A DNA stretch of 64,000 bases from Ruegeria sp. THAF33 (GTDB lineage: Bacteria; Pseudomonadota; Alphaproteobacteria; Rhodobacterales; Rhodobacteraceae). Each line of letters begins with the position of its first letter. Position 1 is the stretch's first letter. Below are positions 8,982-17,962 of this stretch, one piece after another. Below the pieces are notes generated by a model, which ran no database searches, was not told the DNA's origin, and saw only the letters and a program-made list of their open reading frames with translations. The stretch spans positions 928,501-992,500 of the forward strand of contig NZ_CP045384.1 in assembly GCF_009363615.1 (NCBI RefSeq), in the 5' to 3' direction. A program made the translations under genes and the position numbers.

Positions 8982-10439
8982 TCAGCCGCGCTGTGGTGGC
9001 TGTGCCAGGCTCAGCATCAGGTCAAGATTCATGTGGCGCTCCAGATGATCGGCCAGATCATCCAGCGCCTGCTCTACTCCGTCTTCGTAGGCAATGTCCG
9101 ACGTCACGCCCAGCGTTGACAAATAGCGGGCACGAAATGCGTCTGACGAGAAAATTCCGTGCAGATAGCTGCCCTTGACCCGGCCGTTGCTGCTGGCTGC
9201 GCCTTCTGGTCTGCCTTCGACCTCAAGCCATGCGCGGGCGCGGTCCGGGCCGTCGGTATGGCCCATGTGGATTTCGTATCCGCTGACCGGTTCTCGGTCT
9301 GGCAGGGCATGGGCGGAACGCAGGATGACCTGTTTCTGCCCGCCCATTACGGTTTCGACGTTCAGCAACCCCAATCCATCAACTTTGCCGGGCCGGCCGT
9401 CCACGCCATCAGGATCGGAAATGGTCTTGCCCAGCATCTGATAGCCGCCGCACAACCCCAGGACATGTCCACCGCGGCGAACATGTGCATACAGGTCGAT
9501 ATCCCAGCCCTGTGCACGAAAATAGCTCAGATCTCCGATCGTGGATTTGCTGCCGGGAAGCAGAACCAGATCCGCATCGCCGGGCAGGGGACGTCCACCG
9601 GGGATGACCTCGACGCTCACGCCGGGCTCAGCAGACAACGGATCGAGATCGTCGAAATTGGCCATACGCTCCAGTTGGGGCACAACGACCTTGCACGCGC
9701 CGCCTGTATGGGAACGGATGTCCATCATGTCTTCGGCCGGCAGTTTCCAGGCGTCGTGAAACCAGGGCACAACCCCAAGGCAGGGCCAGCCTGTTCGGGC
9801 CGAGATGTCATCACGGCCTTCGTCAAACAGGGACACGTCGCCCTTGAAACGGTTGATGGCAAAACCCCTGATCTGCGCCACGTCGCCTTCGTCCAGAACG
9901 GCCTGAGTCCCAACGATCTGCGCAATCACCCCGCCACGATGGATGTCCCCGACCAGAACAACAGGAATGTCCGCTGCTCGGGCAAATCCCATATTGGCGA
10001 TGTCACCTTTGCGCAGGTTGGTCTCAGCCGGGCTGCCAGCGCCCTCGATCAGAACCAGATCAGCGTCGGCGCAGAGCCTGTCAAAGCTTTCCAGCGCTGC
10101 GCCCAGTAGCTTGGATTTGTCCTTGCGATAGTCACCGGCCTTCATCGTGCCAGCGCGCTGCCCCTGAACGATAATCTGCGCGCCGGTATCCGTCTCGGGT
10201 TTGAGCAGAATAGGGTTCATGTCCGTGTGCGTTTCCCGCTTTGCCGCACGGGCCTGAAGGGCTTGTGCGCGGCCAATTTCGCCACCGTTTTCGGTGACGG
10301 CTGCATTGTTCGACATGTTTTGCGGTTTGAACGGCGCGACCCGAAGGCCCCGGCGCGTGTAGGCGCGCGCCAGCCCCGCCACCAGAACCGATTTTCCGAC
10401 ATTGCTGCCGGTCCCTTGAATCATGATGGCGCGAACCAT
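8982..10439 (-). CDS. cobQ: Cobyric acid synthase CobQ
   Basis: It amidates four side chains of adenosylcobyrinic a,c-diamide, using glutamine and ATP, to give cobyric acid. The 485-residue protein opens with the Walker-type [12 protein letters not shown], followed by [12 protein letters not shown], both hallmarks of CobQ. The class I glutamine amidotransferase half has the nucleophile Cys in GLCGGYQ (about residue 329) and the His in SYLHGIF (about residue 427). The length is typical. It is not next to the other cob genes in the window and has no visible riboswitch; it is divergent from the membrane protein at 10502. Confidence 0.96.
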   Translation of the reverse strand: MVRAIMIQGTGSNVGKSVLVAGLARAYTRRGLRVAPFKPQNMSNNAAVTENGGEIGRAQALQARAAKRETHTDMNPILLKPETDTGAQIIVQGQRAGTMKAGDYRKDKSKLLGAALESFDRLCADADLVLIEGAGSPAETNLRKGDIANMGFARAADIPVVLVGDIHRGGVIAQIVGTQAVLDEGDVAQIRGFAINRFKGDVSLFDEGRDDISARTGWPCLGVVPWFHDAWKLPAEDMMDIRSHTGGACKVVVPQLERMANFDDLDPLSAEPGVSVEVIPGGRPLPGDADLVLLPGSKSTIGDLSYFRAQGWDIDLYAHVRRGGHVLGLCGGYQMLGKTISDPDGVDGRPGKVDGLGLLNVETVMGGQKQVILRSAHALPDREPVSGYEIHMGHTDGPDRARAWLEVEGRPEGAASSNGRVKGSYLHGIFSSDAFRARYLSTLGVTSDIAYEDGVEQALDDLADHLERHMNLDLMLSLAQPPQRG

Positions 10440-10501
10440 GCCTTGTCTCCTATAAGTCTGGGCGCAGATGATCTGATTTGAGCCGAAAGGGAAAGCCCCG
10501 G

Positions 10502-11071
10502 ATGAATACGCCTGCGCATCTTTTGATCGGGGCTGCCGTGTTCGCCCGGCCGCCGCAAGGACGTATCCTCTGGGCTGCGCTGCTGGGAGCGTTATTGCCG
10601 GATCTGTCCCTATACGTGATGGCGGGCGTATCCCTGTTTGTTCTGGGCATCCCCGAGCAGGTGGTCTTCGGGCAGCTTTACTTTTCCCCGGCGTGGCAGA
10701 CCGTATTCGCCATAGACAATTCCTTTATACTATGGGGGCTGGCATTCCTGCTGGCAGTCTGGAGAGGTTGGCATGTTCTGGCTGTCGGTGCAGCGGCGGG
10801 TCTGTTGCATCTTGCGACAGATTTCCTGCTTCATGCGGGCGACGGACGGCCACAGTTCTGGCCCATCAGCGACTGGGTGTTCCACAGCCCTGTCAGCTAT
10901 TGGGACAGCGACCATCATGCTTCGTGGGTGGCTCCGGTGTCAGCCTTTGTCTGTCTGGCCGCATATGTTCTGCTTTGGCAGCGTGGATTGCCGGTTTGGG
11001 GCAAAGCCCTGTTCGCAACCATGCTGGCGGCTGAATTCTGGGTGGTGCGGCAATGGTTGTTGTTCTTTTGA
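10502..11071 (+). CDS. Membrane protein resembling YdjM/DUF457-type metal-dependent hydrolases
   Basis: This protein of about 189 residues has five to six hydrophobic segments. Residues likely to bind metal are [11 protein letters not shown] near the N-terminus, [17 protein letters not shown] and DHHASW. This set of His/Asp in membrane helices is the pattern of the YdjM/DUF457 family. The ATG at 10502 ([10 protein letters not shown]) is preferred over the TTG at 10478 because the purine-rich stretch AAAGGGAAAG sits just upstream and the family begins at this point. It is divergent from cobQ, 62 bases away. The function is unknown; homologues beside cobQ are sometimes labelled as cobalamin proteins only by position. 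Confidence 0.7.
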   Translation: MNTPAHLLIGAAVFARPPQGRILWAALLGALLPDLSLYVMAGVSLFVLGIPEQVVFGQLYFSPAWQTVFAIDNSFILWGLAFLLAVWRGWHVLAVGAAAGLLHLATDFLLHAGDGRPQFWPISDWVFHSPVSYWDSDHHASWVAPVSAFVCLAAYVLLWQRGLPVWGKALFATMLAAEFWVVRQWLLFF

Positions 11072-11106
11072 GCCATTGGCTTCATACCTGACGATCAGGC
11101 ATAGAA

Positions 11107-11135
11107 AAACGCGCTCTGATAGGCAGAGCGCGTTT
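11107..11135. terminator. Bidirectional rho-independent terminator
   Basis: AAACGCGCTCTG and CAGAGCGCGTTT form a perfect 12-base stem around a short loop between the convergent genes at 11071 and 11159. An A-run on one side and T-rich sequence on the other allow it to act on both strands. Confidence 0.85.
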
Positions 11136-11158
11136 GTTCAATCCAAATCTACCTTGGT

Positions 11159-11479
11159 TCAGGCAGCTTCGGCCTGCTGAGCAGCGTTGCGGCGTTCGCT
11201 TTCTTCACGCGACAGTGCAACCGAGGTGCGGACACCGCGTCCAACGAATTCCATCAATCCGCTTACAACCCGTTCGTTCGGGTCAATTCCTGCGCAGGAC
11301 AGAACTTCGCGCCCATCGCGCGAACGCGCCCAGCGGGCGATTTGTTCGGGGCCATTGCCGTATTTCTTGTCATCGGCGATAGCATCATCAAGCGCAGCCA
11401 GGACAACGGCCGCGAAAAGTTTGCGCGCACGATTGCCTTGCTCATTGTTAAAGGCAGTGCCGTCAACGAAATCTCTCAT
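11159..11479 (-). CDS. Small conserved Rhodobacteraceae protein (possibly DUF6280)
   Basis: This 106-residue soluble protein begins MRDFVDGTAFNNEQGNRARK, is rich in Ala/Arg, and has no signal peptide or membrane segment. I recognise it as a small protein conserved in this family of bacteria (I believe DUF6280), but no function is known to me. GGAAGACGAG precedes the ATG as a fair ribosome-binding site. It is divergent from efp with a 218-base gap that must hold both promoters. Confidence 0.7.
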   Translation of the reverse strand: MRDFVDGTAFNNEQGNRARKLFAAVVLAALDDAIADDKKYGNGPEQIARWARSRDGREVLSCAGIDPNERVVSGLMEFVGRGVRTSVALSREESERRNAAQQAEAA

Positions 11480-11697
11480 CTCGTCTTCCTTGTTGTTCTT
11501 GCTCTTGCATTTTCGGCGTGAGGGTCCTTATGACCGATTAGGTGCGATTCGGATACAGCTAAAATGCATAGTTGCGTTGCGTCACTTGCATGGCTCGCTG
11601 CACCCGCAGCACTAGGTGTCGTTGTCTTGTCAGGTGTGATCCCGCCAGATATAGGGACCGCAACTGATGCATCAACCGTTTGTGAAGGATTTATGTA

Positions 11698-12261
11698 ATG
11701 CCCAAGATAAATGGGAACGAAATTCGCCCCGGCAATGTGCTTGAGCATAACGGTGGCCTGTGGGCAGCGGTCAAGGTCGACCATGTTAAGCCGGGCAAAG
11801 GCGGGGCTTTTGCACAGGTAGAACTGCGCAACCTGCGCAATGGCTCGAAATTGAACGAACGCTTCCGCTCGGCGGACAAGGTCGAACGCGTGCGTCTGGA
11901 GCAAAAGGATCAGCAATTCCTGTATGAATCCGACGGAATGCTGGTGTTCATGGATTCAGAAACCTACGAACAGATTGAATTACCAGCAGAATTACTGGGT
12001 GACCGCCGTCCGTTTCTGCAAGATGGCATGACCATTGTTGTCGAATTCTACGAAAGCGAGGCGCTGAACGCGACGTTGCCGCAGAAAGTGACCTGCAAGA
12101 TCGTCGAGACCGAACCGGTGGTAAAAGGTCAAACGGCGGCGAACTCTTTCAAGCCCGCGGTGCTGGACAATGGCGTGAAAGTCATGGTTCCCCCCTTCAT
12201 CGGCCAGGACGAAATGATCGTCGTGAACACGGAAACGATGGAATATTCCGAACGCGCGTGA
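11698..12261 (+). CDS. efp: Translation elongation factor P
   Basis: EF-P relieves ribosomes stalled on consecutive prolines. The 187-residue protein has the KOW-like N-terminal domain, with the loop PGKGGAF placing a lysine at position 34, the residue that is beta-lysylated in E. coli, followed by two OB domains (ending [15 protein letters not shown]). The lysine suggests an EpmA-type modification rather than the arginine rhamnosylation of other bacteria; the modifying enzymes are not in the window. It is a single gene followed at once by a strong terminator. Confidence 0.98.
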   Translation: MPKINGNEIRPGNVLEHNGGLWAAVKVDHVKPGKGGAFAQVELRNLRNGSKLNERFRSADKVERVRLEQKDQQFLYESDGMLVFMDSETYEQIELPAELLGDRRPFLQDGMTIVVEFYESEALNATLPQKVTCKIVETEPVVKGQTAANSFKPAVLDNGVKVMVPPFIGQDEMIVVNTETMEYSERA

Positions 12262-12282
12262 CGTTTCGTCACGTTACGCATC

Positions 12283-12317
12283 AGACCGCGCAGGCGCCCG
12301 CCGCGCGGTCTTTTTTT
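12283..12317 (+). terminator. Rho-independent terminator of efp
   Basis: AGACCGCGC and GCGCGGTCT pair around an 11-base GC-rich loop, followed by a run of T. It begins 22 bases after the efp stop and touches the stop codon of the convergent ABC-type gene. Confidence 0.92.
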
Positions 12318-13257
12318 ATGCGTTGGGTCGATAGCGATAGCGGGTTGGATCCGGGCCGAACAATTCCAGCATCAATTCGTACTTGATACGATTGGCGCTG
12401 ACCTGACGATAGAATGCGATCAGAAAGGCAGTGGGTCCCTGAATGCGGCTGAGCCCACTGGTGGCGGCCACCACGGTGCCCACATCCGTTTTGCCCTGCA
12501 AGACCAGATATCCCCCCAGCATCAGGATGCCGACGGTGCCGGCCCCGTTGATCACGCTCAGCAGGAACTTTGCCGAAAGTTTCCACAGGAACATCCGCCG
12601 CCGCGTGTCGTAAATGTCATCGAACATGATGTTGATATCCCGCTCAACGGCTTCGATATCCTCGGTCGTCAGTCGGTCGGTGGCACCGCGCAGAATGCGA
12701 ACCCGTTCCGCCACGAAAGTGTTCACTTTGCGCTGCGAGACCAGAACGATGATGATTTGCGGCACGATCATTGACAACGCAATCAACCCCAGACCTGGTT
12801 GCGTGGACGAGATATAGCCGATGACGCTGATCAGCGTTCCAATCTGAACGACCGGATCCGAAAAGGCTCCACCGGCAAACTTGCCCAACTCTTCGGCTTC
12901 GGCCGAAATGGCGGTGGTCATGGTGCCTTTGCGCAGGCCTTCGTCTGAATCCTTCAGGTCGGTCGAACGCCAAAGCAGGCGTTGGCGGATCAGCCGGATC
13001 ATGTCTTCGCCCAAGGTTCCGGCGCGATAGCCCAGTACCCATTTCAGGGCGAGGCTCAGCAGGATGACGGCCATCATGCCGATGCCCAGTTGGATCAGTT
13101 TTTCAGTCCCGACATCGTCGGATGTCAGGTGGTTGACGATGTCGCGCTGAAACTCAAGCGGCACGGCGGCAAGGCCCGCAATTGCGACGGACAGCATGAT
13201 GAGGATGATCTGCCGCCCCGCACTGGCGCGCCAGATCGCGGAATAAAGTCGAAACAT
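12316..13257 (-). CDS. ABC-transporter transmembrane domain protein without ATPase domain
   Basis: The 313-residue protein has the six-helix fold of type IV exporters: it opens MFRLYSAIWRASAGRQIILIM, has helices near IQLGIGMMAVILLSLAL, IGTLISVIGYISS and LGLIALSMIVPQIIIVLV, and a last pair near VGILMLGGYLVLQG. There is no Walker A, signature or Walker B sequence, and the frame ends cleanly at an efp-side stop codon, so the nucleotide-binding half is absent rather than frameshifted. No separate ATPase gene is adjacent. It may work with a distant ATPase or have another role. It is convergent with efp. Confidence 0.75.
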   Translation of the reverse strand: MFRLYSAIWRASAGRQIILIMLSVAIAGLAAVPLEFQRDIVNHLTSDDVGTEKLIQLGIGMMAVILLSLALKWVLGYRAGTLGEDMIRLIRQRLLWRSTDLKDSDEGLRKGTMTTAISAEAEELGKFAGGAFSDPVVQIGTLISVIGYISSTQPGLGLIALSMIVPQIIIVLVSQRKVNTFVAERVRILRGATDRLTTEDIEAVERDINIMFDDIYDTRRRMFLWKLSAKFLLSVINGAGTVGILMLGGYLVLQGKTDVGTVVAATSGLSRIQGPTAFLIAFYRQVSANRIKYELMLELFGPDPTRYRYRPNA

Positions 13258-13370
13258 GCGGGTATCCGGTTCGTCCTGTTTGCCTGCACTTTGGCAGTGC
13301 AGGACAACGGGTTCAAACTTTTCGATACAAGCTGATGCGCGGGTCGTGCCGATTTGGCAACAAGGTGGGC

Positions 13371-14108
13371 TCAGTCCTCCAGGCGCACTGTGGCGTCTCC
13401 GGCCTGCATCTCAGGGCCTGCACGATCAAATCGCAGATACGCGATCCCGTTTCCGCCGGCCTGTGTGTACAATGTTCCGACAGGTTTGCCATTTGCACTG
13501 ACCTCGGTCCCCACCGGGGCCGAGCCCTGGACAACGACGCGTCGCAGACCTTTGCGCAATTCGGTTTTGTGCTTCATGCGTGCGGTCACTTCCTGCCCGA
13601 CATAACATCCTTTTTTGAAATCCACGCCATTCAGCGCTTCGAAGCCGGATTCCAGGATGTAACTGTCCGGGGTCAGTTCAATGCCTGACTCGGGAATGCA
13701 GTGCCGGACGCGCAGTGCATCCCAGTCGGTTCCATCATCGCCCTCGGGTTCGGGGGAGTAGTTGCGCCAGCCCATGTCCGGGTGGCGGGGATCGGGCAGG
13801 GCGGTTTCCGGCGCAGCCTTGGTGCCGCGTTGCAGGTTCAGATCGGTTCCCTCGATCGTCACATCCGCACGCAACTTGTACATCGTCAGACGTTTGACCA
13901 GATCATCCGCAAGGTGTTCGGCCACGTCCAGAAGAACTCTGTCGTCATTTCGTTTCAGGAAGAAATCCGCCAGGTACTTTCCCTGCGGAGTAAGCAGAGC
14001 GGCGTAGACCAACCCGTTGTCCAACCCCTTAATGTCGTTGGTAATCAGATCCTGCAAAAAGCTTTCGGTATCCGAGCCGGACAGGCGCAGTATGCGGCGG
14101 GTGGGCAT
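13371..14108 (-). CDS. ygfZ: YgfZ/GcvT-domain folate-binding protein
   Basis: This 245-residue tetrahydrofolate-dependent protein takes part in repair or assembly of Fe-S clusters (IBA57-like). The signature KGCYVGQE lies near residue 170, and the N-terminus (LRLSGSDTESFLQDLITND) is the usual YgfZ opening. The length is a little short compared with E. coli YgfZ (326) but normal for alphaproteobacteria. It is transcribed alone; the glycosyltransferase starts 73 bases away in the opposite direction. Confidence 0.92.
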   Translation of the reverse strand: MPTRRILRLSGSDTESFLQDLITNDIKGLDNGLVYAALLTPQGKYLADFFLKRNDDRVLLDVAEHLADDLVKRLTMYKLRADVTIEGTDLNLQRGTKAAPETALPDPRHPDMGWRNYSPEPEGDDGTDWDALRVRHCIPESGIELTPDSYILESGFEALNGVDFKKGCYVGQEVTARMKHKTELRKGLRRVVVQGSAPVGTEVSANGKPVGTLYTQAGGNGIAYLRFDRAGPEMQAGDATVRLED

Positions 14109-14181
14109 GGCTTGGTCCTCGTCATTTCCTCAGGCCTCGTGATATAGGAAGTTCCGATGCCAAGACCAGAGGTTATCAGAC

Positions 14182-14856
14182 GTGCCCGCGCCTATTACCG
14201 TCGTAATCCCGACCCTCAACGCCGCCGATGCTTTGCCCGAATGTCTTGGGGCTTTGATGGAAGGGGTGCATGCCGGGTTGATCCGGGAATTGATCATCAG
14301 CGATGCCTGCTCAACCGATCACACGCCGGATATTGCGGAAGAGGCCGGTGCGACGGTCGTGACCGGCCCGCCATCCCGAGGCGGCCAGTTGCGCCGAGGG
14401 TGCGCGCAGGCCAAAGGGGATTGGCTGCTGATTCTTCATGCGGATACAGTGCTGCAAAAGGGGTGGAGCGAGACCGTCAGCGCCCACCTGCCTTCAGCCA
14501 AACCTGCTGCGTTTCAACTGGCGTTCCGCGCGCGCGGGATCGCGCCGGCCTGGGTGGCTGGCTGGGCCAATCTGCGCAGCAGGATGCTGGGCTTGCCCTA
14601 CGGAGATCAGGGATTGCTGGTTCCGCGTCACACCTATCAAGCGGCAGGCGGGTTTCCCGACCAGCCGTTGATGGAAGATGTGGCTTTGGTGCGCGCGTTG
14701 CCAAAGGTAACTGTTCTGAACACACGCGCCTTTACGAGTGCGGAGCGGTATGAGCGGGCGGGGTGGATTCGGCGCGGTGCTCGGAACCTGTGGACTCTTC
14801 TGCGTTACTTTTTGGGGGCTGACCCGCAAGCTTTGGCGCAGACGTATCGTCGCTGA
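14182..14856 (+). CDS. Family 2 glycosyltransferase (TIGR04283-type)
   Basis: This GT-A fold enzyme of 224 residues starts at a GTG: VVIPTLNAADALPECLGAL, then a DxD-equivalent LHADT, the GDQGLLVPRHTY segment and EDVALVRAL. These match the TIGR04283 group, often tied to carotenoid or surface-lipid glycosylation; the acceptor is not known here. The last 125 bases overlap the 3' end of a convergent membrane-protein gene, which is unusual for this compact but rarely overlapping genome. Confidence 0.85.
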   Translation: MPAPITVVIPTLNAADALPECLGALMEGVHAGLIRELIISDACSTDHTPDIAEEAGATVVTGPPSRGGQLRRGCAQAKGDWLLILHADTVLQKGWSETVSAHLPSAKPAAFQLAFRARGIAPAWVAGWANLRSRMLGLPYGDQGLLVPRHTYQAAGGFPDQPLMEDVALVRALPKVTVLNTRAFTSAERYERAGWIRRGARNLWTLLRYFLGADPQALAQTYRR

Positions 14857-15619
14857 GCGTGGTGCGCAGCTCGACCACGGATTTCCCCAGCCGAAATGGT
14901 GCTGCAAAACTGACAAGGCATAGGGCCACGATTTGCAGGACAAGAATATGAGCATTGTCCTGTAGGTATTCCCATTCTTCTTTCAGCTTCCCGACCTGCG
15001 CGATCAGGTCATCGTAGCTCTGCGCAAGTATCAGGTAGTCGCCCGCAATCGCGGGAACCTTGCGACGCATGTTGTCAATGGCGGTCTGTGTGTTTTCGTC
15101 CAGTGATGTGAAGACTAGGAACTGGTCGATGTCAAAGGCATCGGCCTTGGCGGCCATGTCACGTATTTCCTCCTTTTCGTCCTTGGACTGACCCCCAACC
15201 AAGAAGTGAAGCCCCTGTAGGGGGGCCACTTCGTTCGTGACCGCGATGAACAGGGGCAGTTCCGAGTTGCTGGCGGTCGAAGCTGAAAGGAACTCAACCT
15301 TTTCGCATAATACGGCGGTATCCGGATCATAGGCCGGATCACAGAACCGCAGGCGGAACCGGGCCGCATCCCTGTCAAATGCCAGCGTCGCGGCATAGGC
15401 CACGTCGATCTGTCGGTCCAGTCGCGAGCTGTCCGAGGTGTAAAGCCCGGCCAAAACAGCCACCAATGCCCCGATGCCACCCAGCACAACCCATACCAGA
15501 TCAGCCAGTTTCCACGCCCGGTGCCCTGCCGGTTTGCGAAACAGAAAGGCAGTGCCGATAGAGCCGATGACAAAGAACAGGATCAGCAGCGGCAATTGAT
15601 TGTCGGTCACAAAACTCAT
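14732..15619 (-). CDS. Membrane protein of unknown function
   Basis: The 295-residue protein starts at the ATG at 15619 (MSFVTDNQLPLLILFF). It has two N-terminal transmembrane helices (about residues 9-25 and 36-58), a soluble middle of about 170 residues rich in acidic and polar residues, and a last helix (ILVLQIVALCLVSFAAPF) before a Ser/Pro-rich tail. The longer frame from 15775 would overlap the divergent hydrolase and lacks family support. I do not recognise the family. Its 3' end overlaps the convergent glycosyltransferase by 125 bases; the tail of low complexity (residues after about 255) is the part lying in the overlap. Confidence 0.65.
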   Translation of the reverse strand: MSFVTDNQLPLLILFFVIGSIGTAFLFRKPAGHRAWKLADLVWVVLGGIGALVAVLAGLYTSDSSRLDRQIDVAYAATLAFDRDAARFRLRFCDPAYDPDTAVLCEKVEFLSASTASNSELPLFIAVTNEVAPLQGLHFLVGGQSKDEKEEIRDMAAKADAFDIDQFLVFTSLDENTQTAIDNMRRKVPAIAGDYLILAQSYDDLIAQVGKLKEEWEYLQDNAHILVLQIVALCLVSFAAPFRLGKSVVELRTTLSDDTSAPKLAGQPPKSNAEESTGSEHRAESTPPAHTAPHS

Positions 15620-15722
15620 GCGTCCAATCTTAGGACCTGTGCTTCGACCTGCAACAGGGATCACGGGCAGTTGTAACGTCTTACCATATCCCCATACTGT
15701 AGGCAGCGCAGGGGGGACTTCG

Positions 15723-16493
15723 ATGACCAAAGAAATCGTTCTTATCCACGGAGCATTTGCCGGACCTTGGTGCATGCAGGATTACGCGGCCTTCTTTCGG
15801 GACCGAGGTTGGACGGTTCACGTTCCTGCCCTGCGTTACCATGACGGTGATCCGAAAGCGGACCCCGACCCGGGTCTGACTGATGCCAGTGTCATGGACT
15901 ACACCAATGACATCGCCGATTTTGTACAGGGACTGGACCACAAACCTGTCATTTTGGGGCATGCCATTGCTGGGGTGGTGGCGCAACAAGTGGCGTCTCG
16001 TGGTTTGTCCAGCGCCATCGTTCTGATCAATCCAAATGCGCCTTGGGGCACCTTGCCCGAGACCGATGATGAACGGGCTGTACCGCGCACCTTGATGGAA
16101 GGCGGCCCATTCTGGAAGCAGCCGATGCGGGTCGGGTTCGATTTGATGGCCCCATTCGCCTTGAACAAGATGGATGAGTCGCAGCAACACGCTGTATTCG
16201 ATCAATTGGGCGCGGAAAGCGGGCGCGTGATGTTTGAAATGTTCTTTTGGATGTTCGATGACCATCATGCAATCAAGGTTGATTTCGACAAGGTTGACTG
16301 CCCTGTTCTGGTGGTCTCGGGTGCCGAAGACAGGGCTGTTAACCCCGATACCTGCCGCGCACTGGCAACGCGCTATGGGGATCGCGGAACCTTTTTGCTG
16401 GTCAAAGATCATGCGCATTTCCTGTTCATGGAGCCGGGTTGGGAAGGGCCGGCCTCGAAGATCGAGAAATGGCTGACAACCCAGGTGATCTGA
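15723..16493 (+). CDS. Alpha/beta-hydrolase fold protein with Ala in place of the nucleophile Ser
   Basis: The 256-residue protein shows the alpha/beta-hydrolase fold: oxyanion-hole HGAFAG at residues 9-14, a nucleophile-elbow position that reads GHAIAG (residues 79-84) rather than GHSxG, an acid-like Asp in SGAEDRAV, and a His in KDHAHFLF. With Ala81 at the nucleophile position classical ester hydrolysis should not occur; it may be a binding protein, a lyase-like enzyme, or inactive. Start MTKEIVLIHGAF at 15723. The next gene (exporter at 16592) follows after 98 bases. Confidence 0.8.
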   Translation: MTKEIVLIHGAFAGPWCMQDYAAFFRDRGWTVHVPALRYHDGDPKADPDPGLTDASVMDYTNDIADFVQGLDHKPVILGHAIAGVVAQQVASRGLSSAIVLINPNAPWGTLPETDDERAVPRTLMEGGPFWKQPMRVGFDLMAPFALNKMDESQQHAVFDQLGAESGRVMFEMFFWMFDDHHAIKVDFDKVDCPVLVVSGAEDRAVNPDTCRALATRYGDRGTFLLVKDHAHFLFMEPGWEGPASKIEKWLTTQVI

Positions 16494-16591
16494 AACGGGC
16501 TTGACAACGATCCACCCTTTGCAGACATGGCGCCAATTGAATGGGGCAGTTGACCCTTTTGGCGCGAAATCTCTGCGGGAAAGGTCCGGAC

Positions 16592-17431
16592 ATGACCCTG
16601 TTCGTTGTCCTTATTATTCTTTCGGCTGCTTTGCTGCACGCGGTGTGGAATGCAATCGTGAAGACAGCGGCGGATCGAACCACCATGCTGGGTTTGGTCG
16701 CTTTGGGTCAAGTGCTGCCTGGGGCACTCATGGTGATGCTGCTGCCACTGCCAAACCCTGAGAGCTTTGTTTACATCCTGCTCTCGACCGTTGTGCATTT
16801 CGGCTATTACTTCATGCTGGGCAAAGCCTATCAGCATGGTGATCTGAGCGTGGTATACCCCATCGCCCGTGGAATTGTCCCGGCGCTGGTTTCGCTTTGG
16901 GCAATGGCCTTGGTCGGAGAAGTGCTGCCTTTTCAGGCCTGGACCGGTATCGCCCTGATTGCCCTGGGTATCCAGCTGAGCAGTTGGAAAGCTCTGCGCT
17001 CGGGCGTTGGGCGCAGCGCACTGATGTTTGCGCTGGGTACCGGGTTCTGCATTTCGGTCTATTCGGTCGTTGACGGGATCGGTGTTCGGCTGTCGGGTAA
17101 CACGCTCAGCTATTGGGCGTGGGGTGCGTTTCTGCACCTGTTCATTGCCGGATTTGTCGGGGTGCGGAAACGTGCGACCCTGAAAGACCTGCCAGCCAAA
17201 GTGTGGAGGATCGGCATTCTTGGCGGGCTGGTATCGATGACAGCTTATGGTCTGGTACTGTACGCCAAGAATTTTGCACCGCTGGGCGCGGTTTCGGCGC
17301 TGCGGGAAACTTCGGTCATCTTTGCCGCACTGATCGGGTTCGTATTCCTCAAGGAAGGCAACTGGGCGCGACGGTTGGGTGCCGCGGTGCTCATGGCCGT
17401 GGGTGTCGCCCTGATCGGAATGGCAGTCTGA
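16592..17431 (+). CDS. DMT superfamily (EamA) transporter
   Basis: The 279-residue inner-membrane protein has ten predicted helices in two EamA repeats (first LHAVWNAIVKTAADR; second starting near FALGTGFCISVYSVVDG, ending LRETSVIFAALIGFVFLKE and GAAVLMAVGVALIGMAV). Members export or import metabolites such as amino acids and nucleotide sugars; the substrate is unknown. The ATG at 16592 (MTLFVVLIILSA) is chosen over 16541 because GGAAAGG precedes it and the family begins with this helix. It probably shares a transcript with the hydrolase-like gene. Confidence 0.88.
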   Translation: MTLFVVLIILSAALLHAVWNAIVKTAADRTTMLGLVALGQVLPGALMVMLLPLPNPESFVYILLSTVVHFGYYFMLGKAYQHGDLSVVYPIARGIVPALVSLWAMALVGEVLPFQAWTGIALIALGIQLSSWKALRSGVGRSALMFALGTGFCISVYSVVDGIGVRLSGNTLSYWAWGAFLHLFIAGFVGVRKRATLKDLPAKVWRIGILGGLVSMTAYGLVLYAKNFAPLGAVSALRETSVIFAALIGFVFLKEGNWARRLGAAVLMAVGVALIGMAV

Positions 17432-17470
17432 TCCGGCTAAAAAGCCCTGGGCGACAGTGATATTTCTGGC

Positions 17471-17752
17471 TTAGCGGCCGACCTGAAACGTGCTTTGTGG
17501 CTTCCAGTGCATGGTGCCCTTGTCGCTGCTTACACATCGCAGCAGGCGTTCCTCGCGCGTGTTGATCGTGTCAGTCACGGTGTTGTCGCCAAAGATCACG
17601 ATGAAGGAATCCGGTGAATAAGCCAGCCCCTTGTAATAGCAAAACCGTGTTTCCGCCCCGTCCGGGATCGGAGATGCCAGGCTAAGCGTCTGTTGCGCCG
17701 GGGCCTGGGTCGCCAGCATGGCAAAGGCCAGCCCATAGGTCAGTGTTTTCAT
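17471..17752 (-). CDS. Small exported protein, DUF1496 (YnjH)-like
   Basis: This protein of 93 residues has a signal peptide (MKTLTYGLAFAMLATQAPAQ) and a mature part with the pattern FCYYKGLAYSPDS ... LLRCV: a Cys-Tyr-Tyr segment, a YSP step and a late Cys, as in DUF1496. It is probably periplasmic with one disulfide; the role is unknown. The start at 17752 is favoured by the signal peptide and by GGACGAC upstream; the frame from 17836 would add a hydrophilic stretch. Confidence 0.65.
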   Translation of the reverse strand: MKTLTYGLAFAMLATQAPAQQTLSLASPIPDGAETRFCYYKGLAYSPDSFIVIFGDNTVTDTINTREERLLRCVSSDKGTMHWKPQSTFQVGR

Positions 17753-17962
17753 GTCGTCCTCTCGTCCTGCAAATCGGTTGTCGATCAAAAAGGGTTTGGA
17801 CGCCCGGACCTCAATCATGGTTTCTTGTTTCAGCAAGTTTGAACGAGATCAACGGGTTAGGCAACGAAAATCCTACACGCGCAGCGACAAGCCAAGGGGG
17901 CGATTTTTACGGTCGGTCACTTCTGTGGTAACATGGCTGCATTGTTTAAGGAGAATTGAGAG

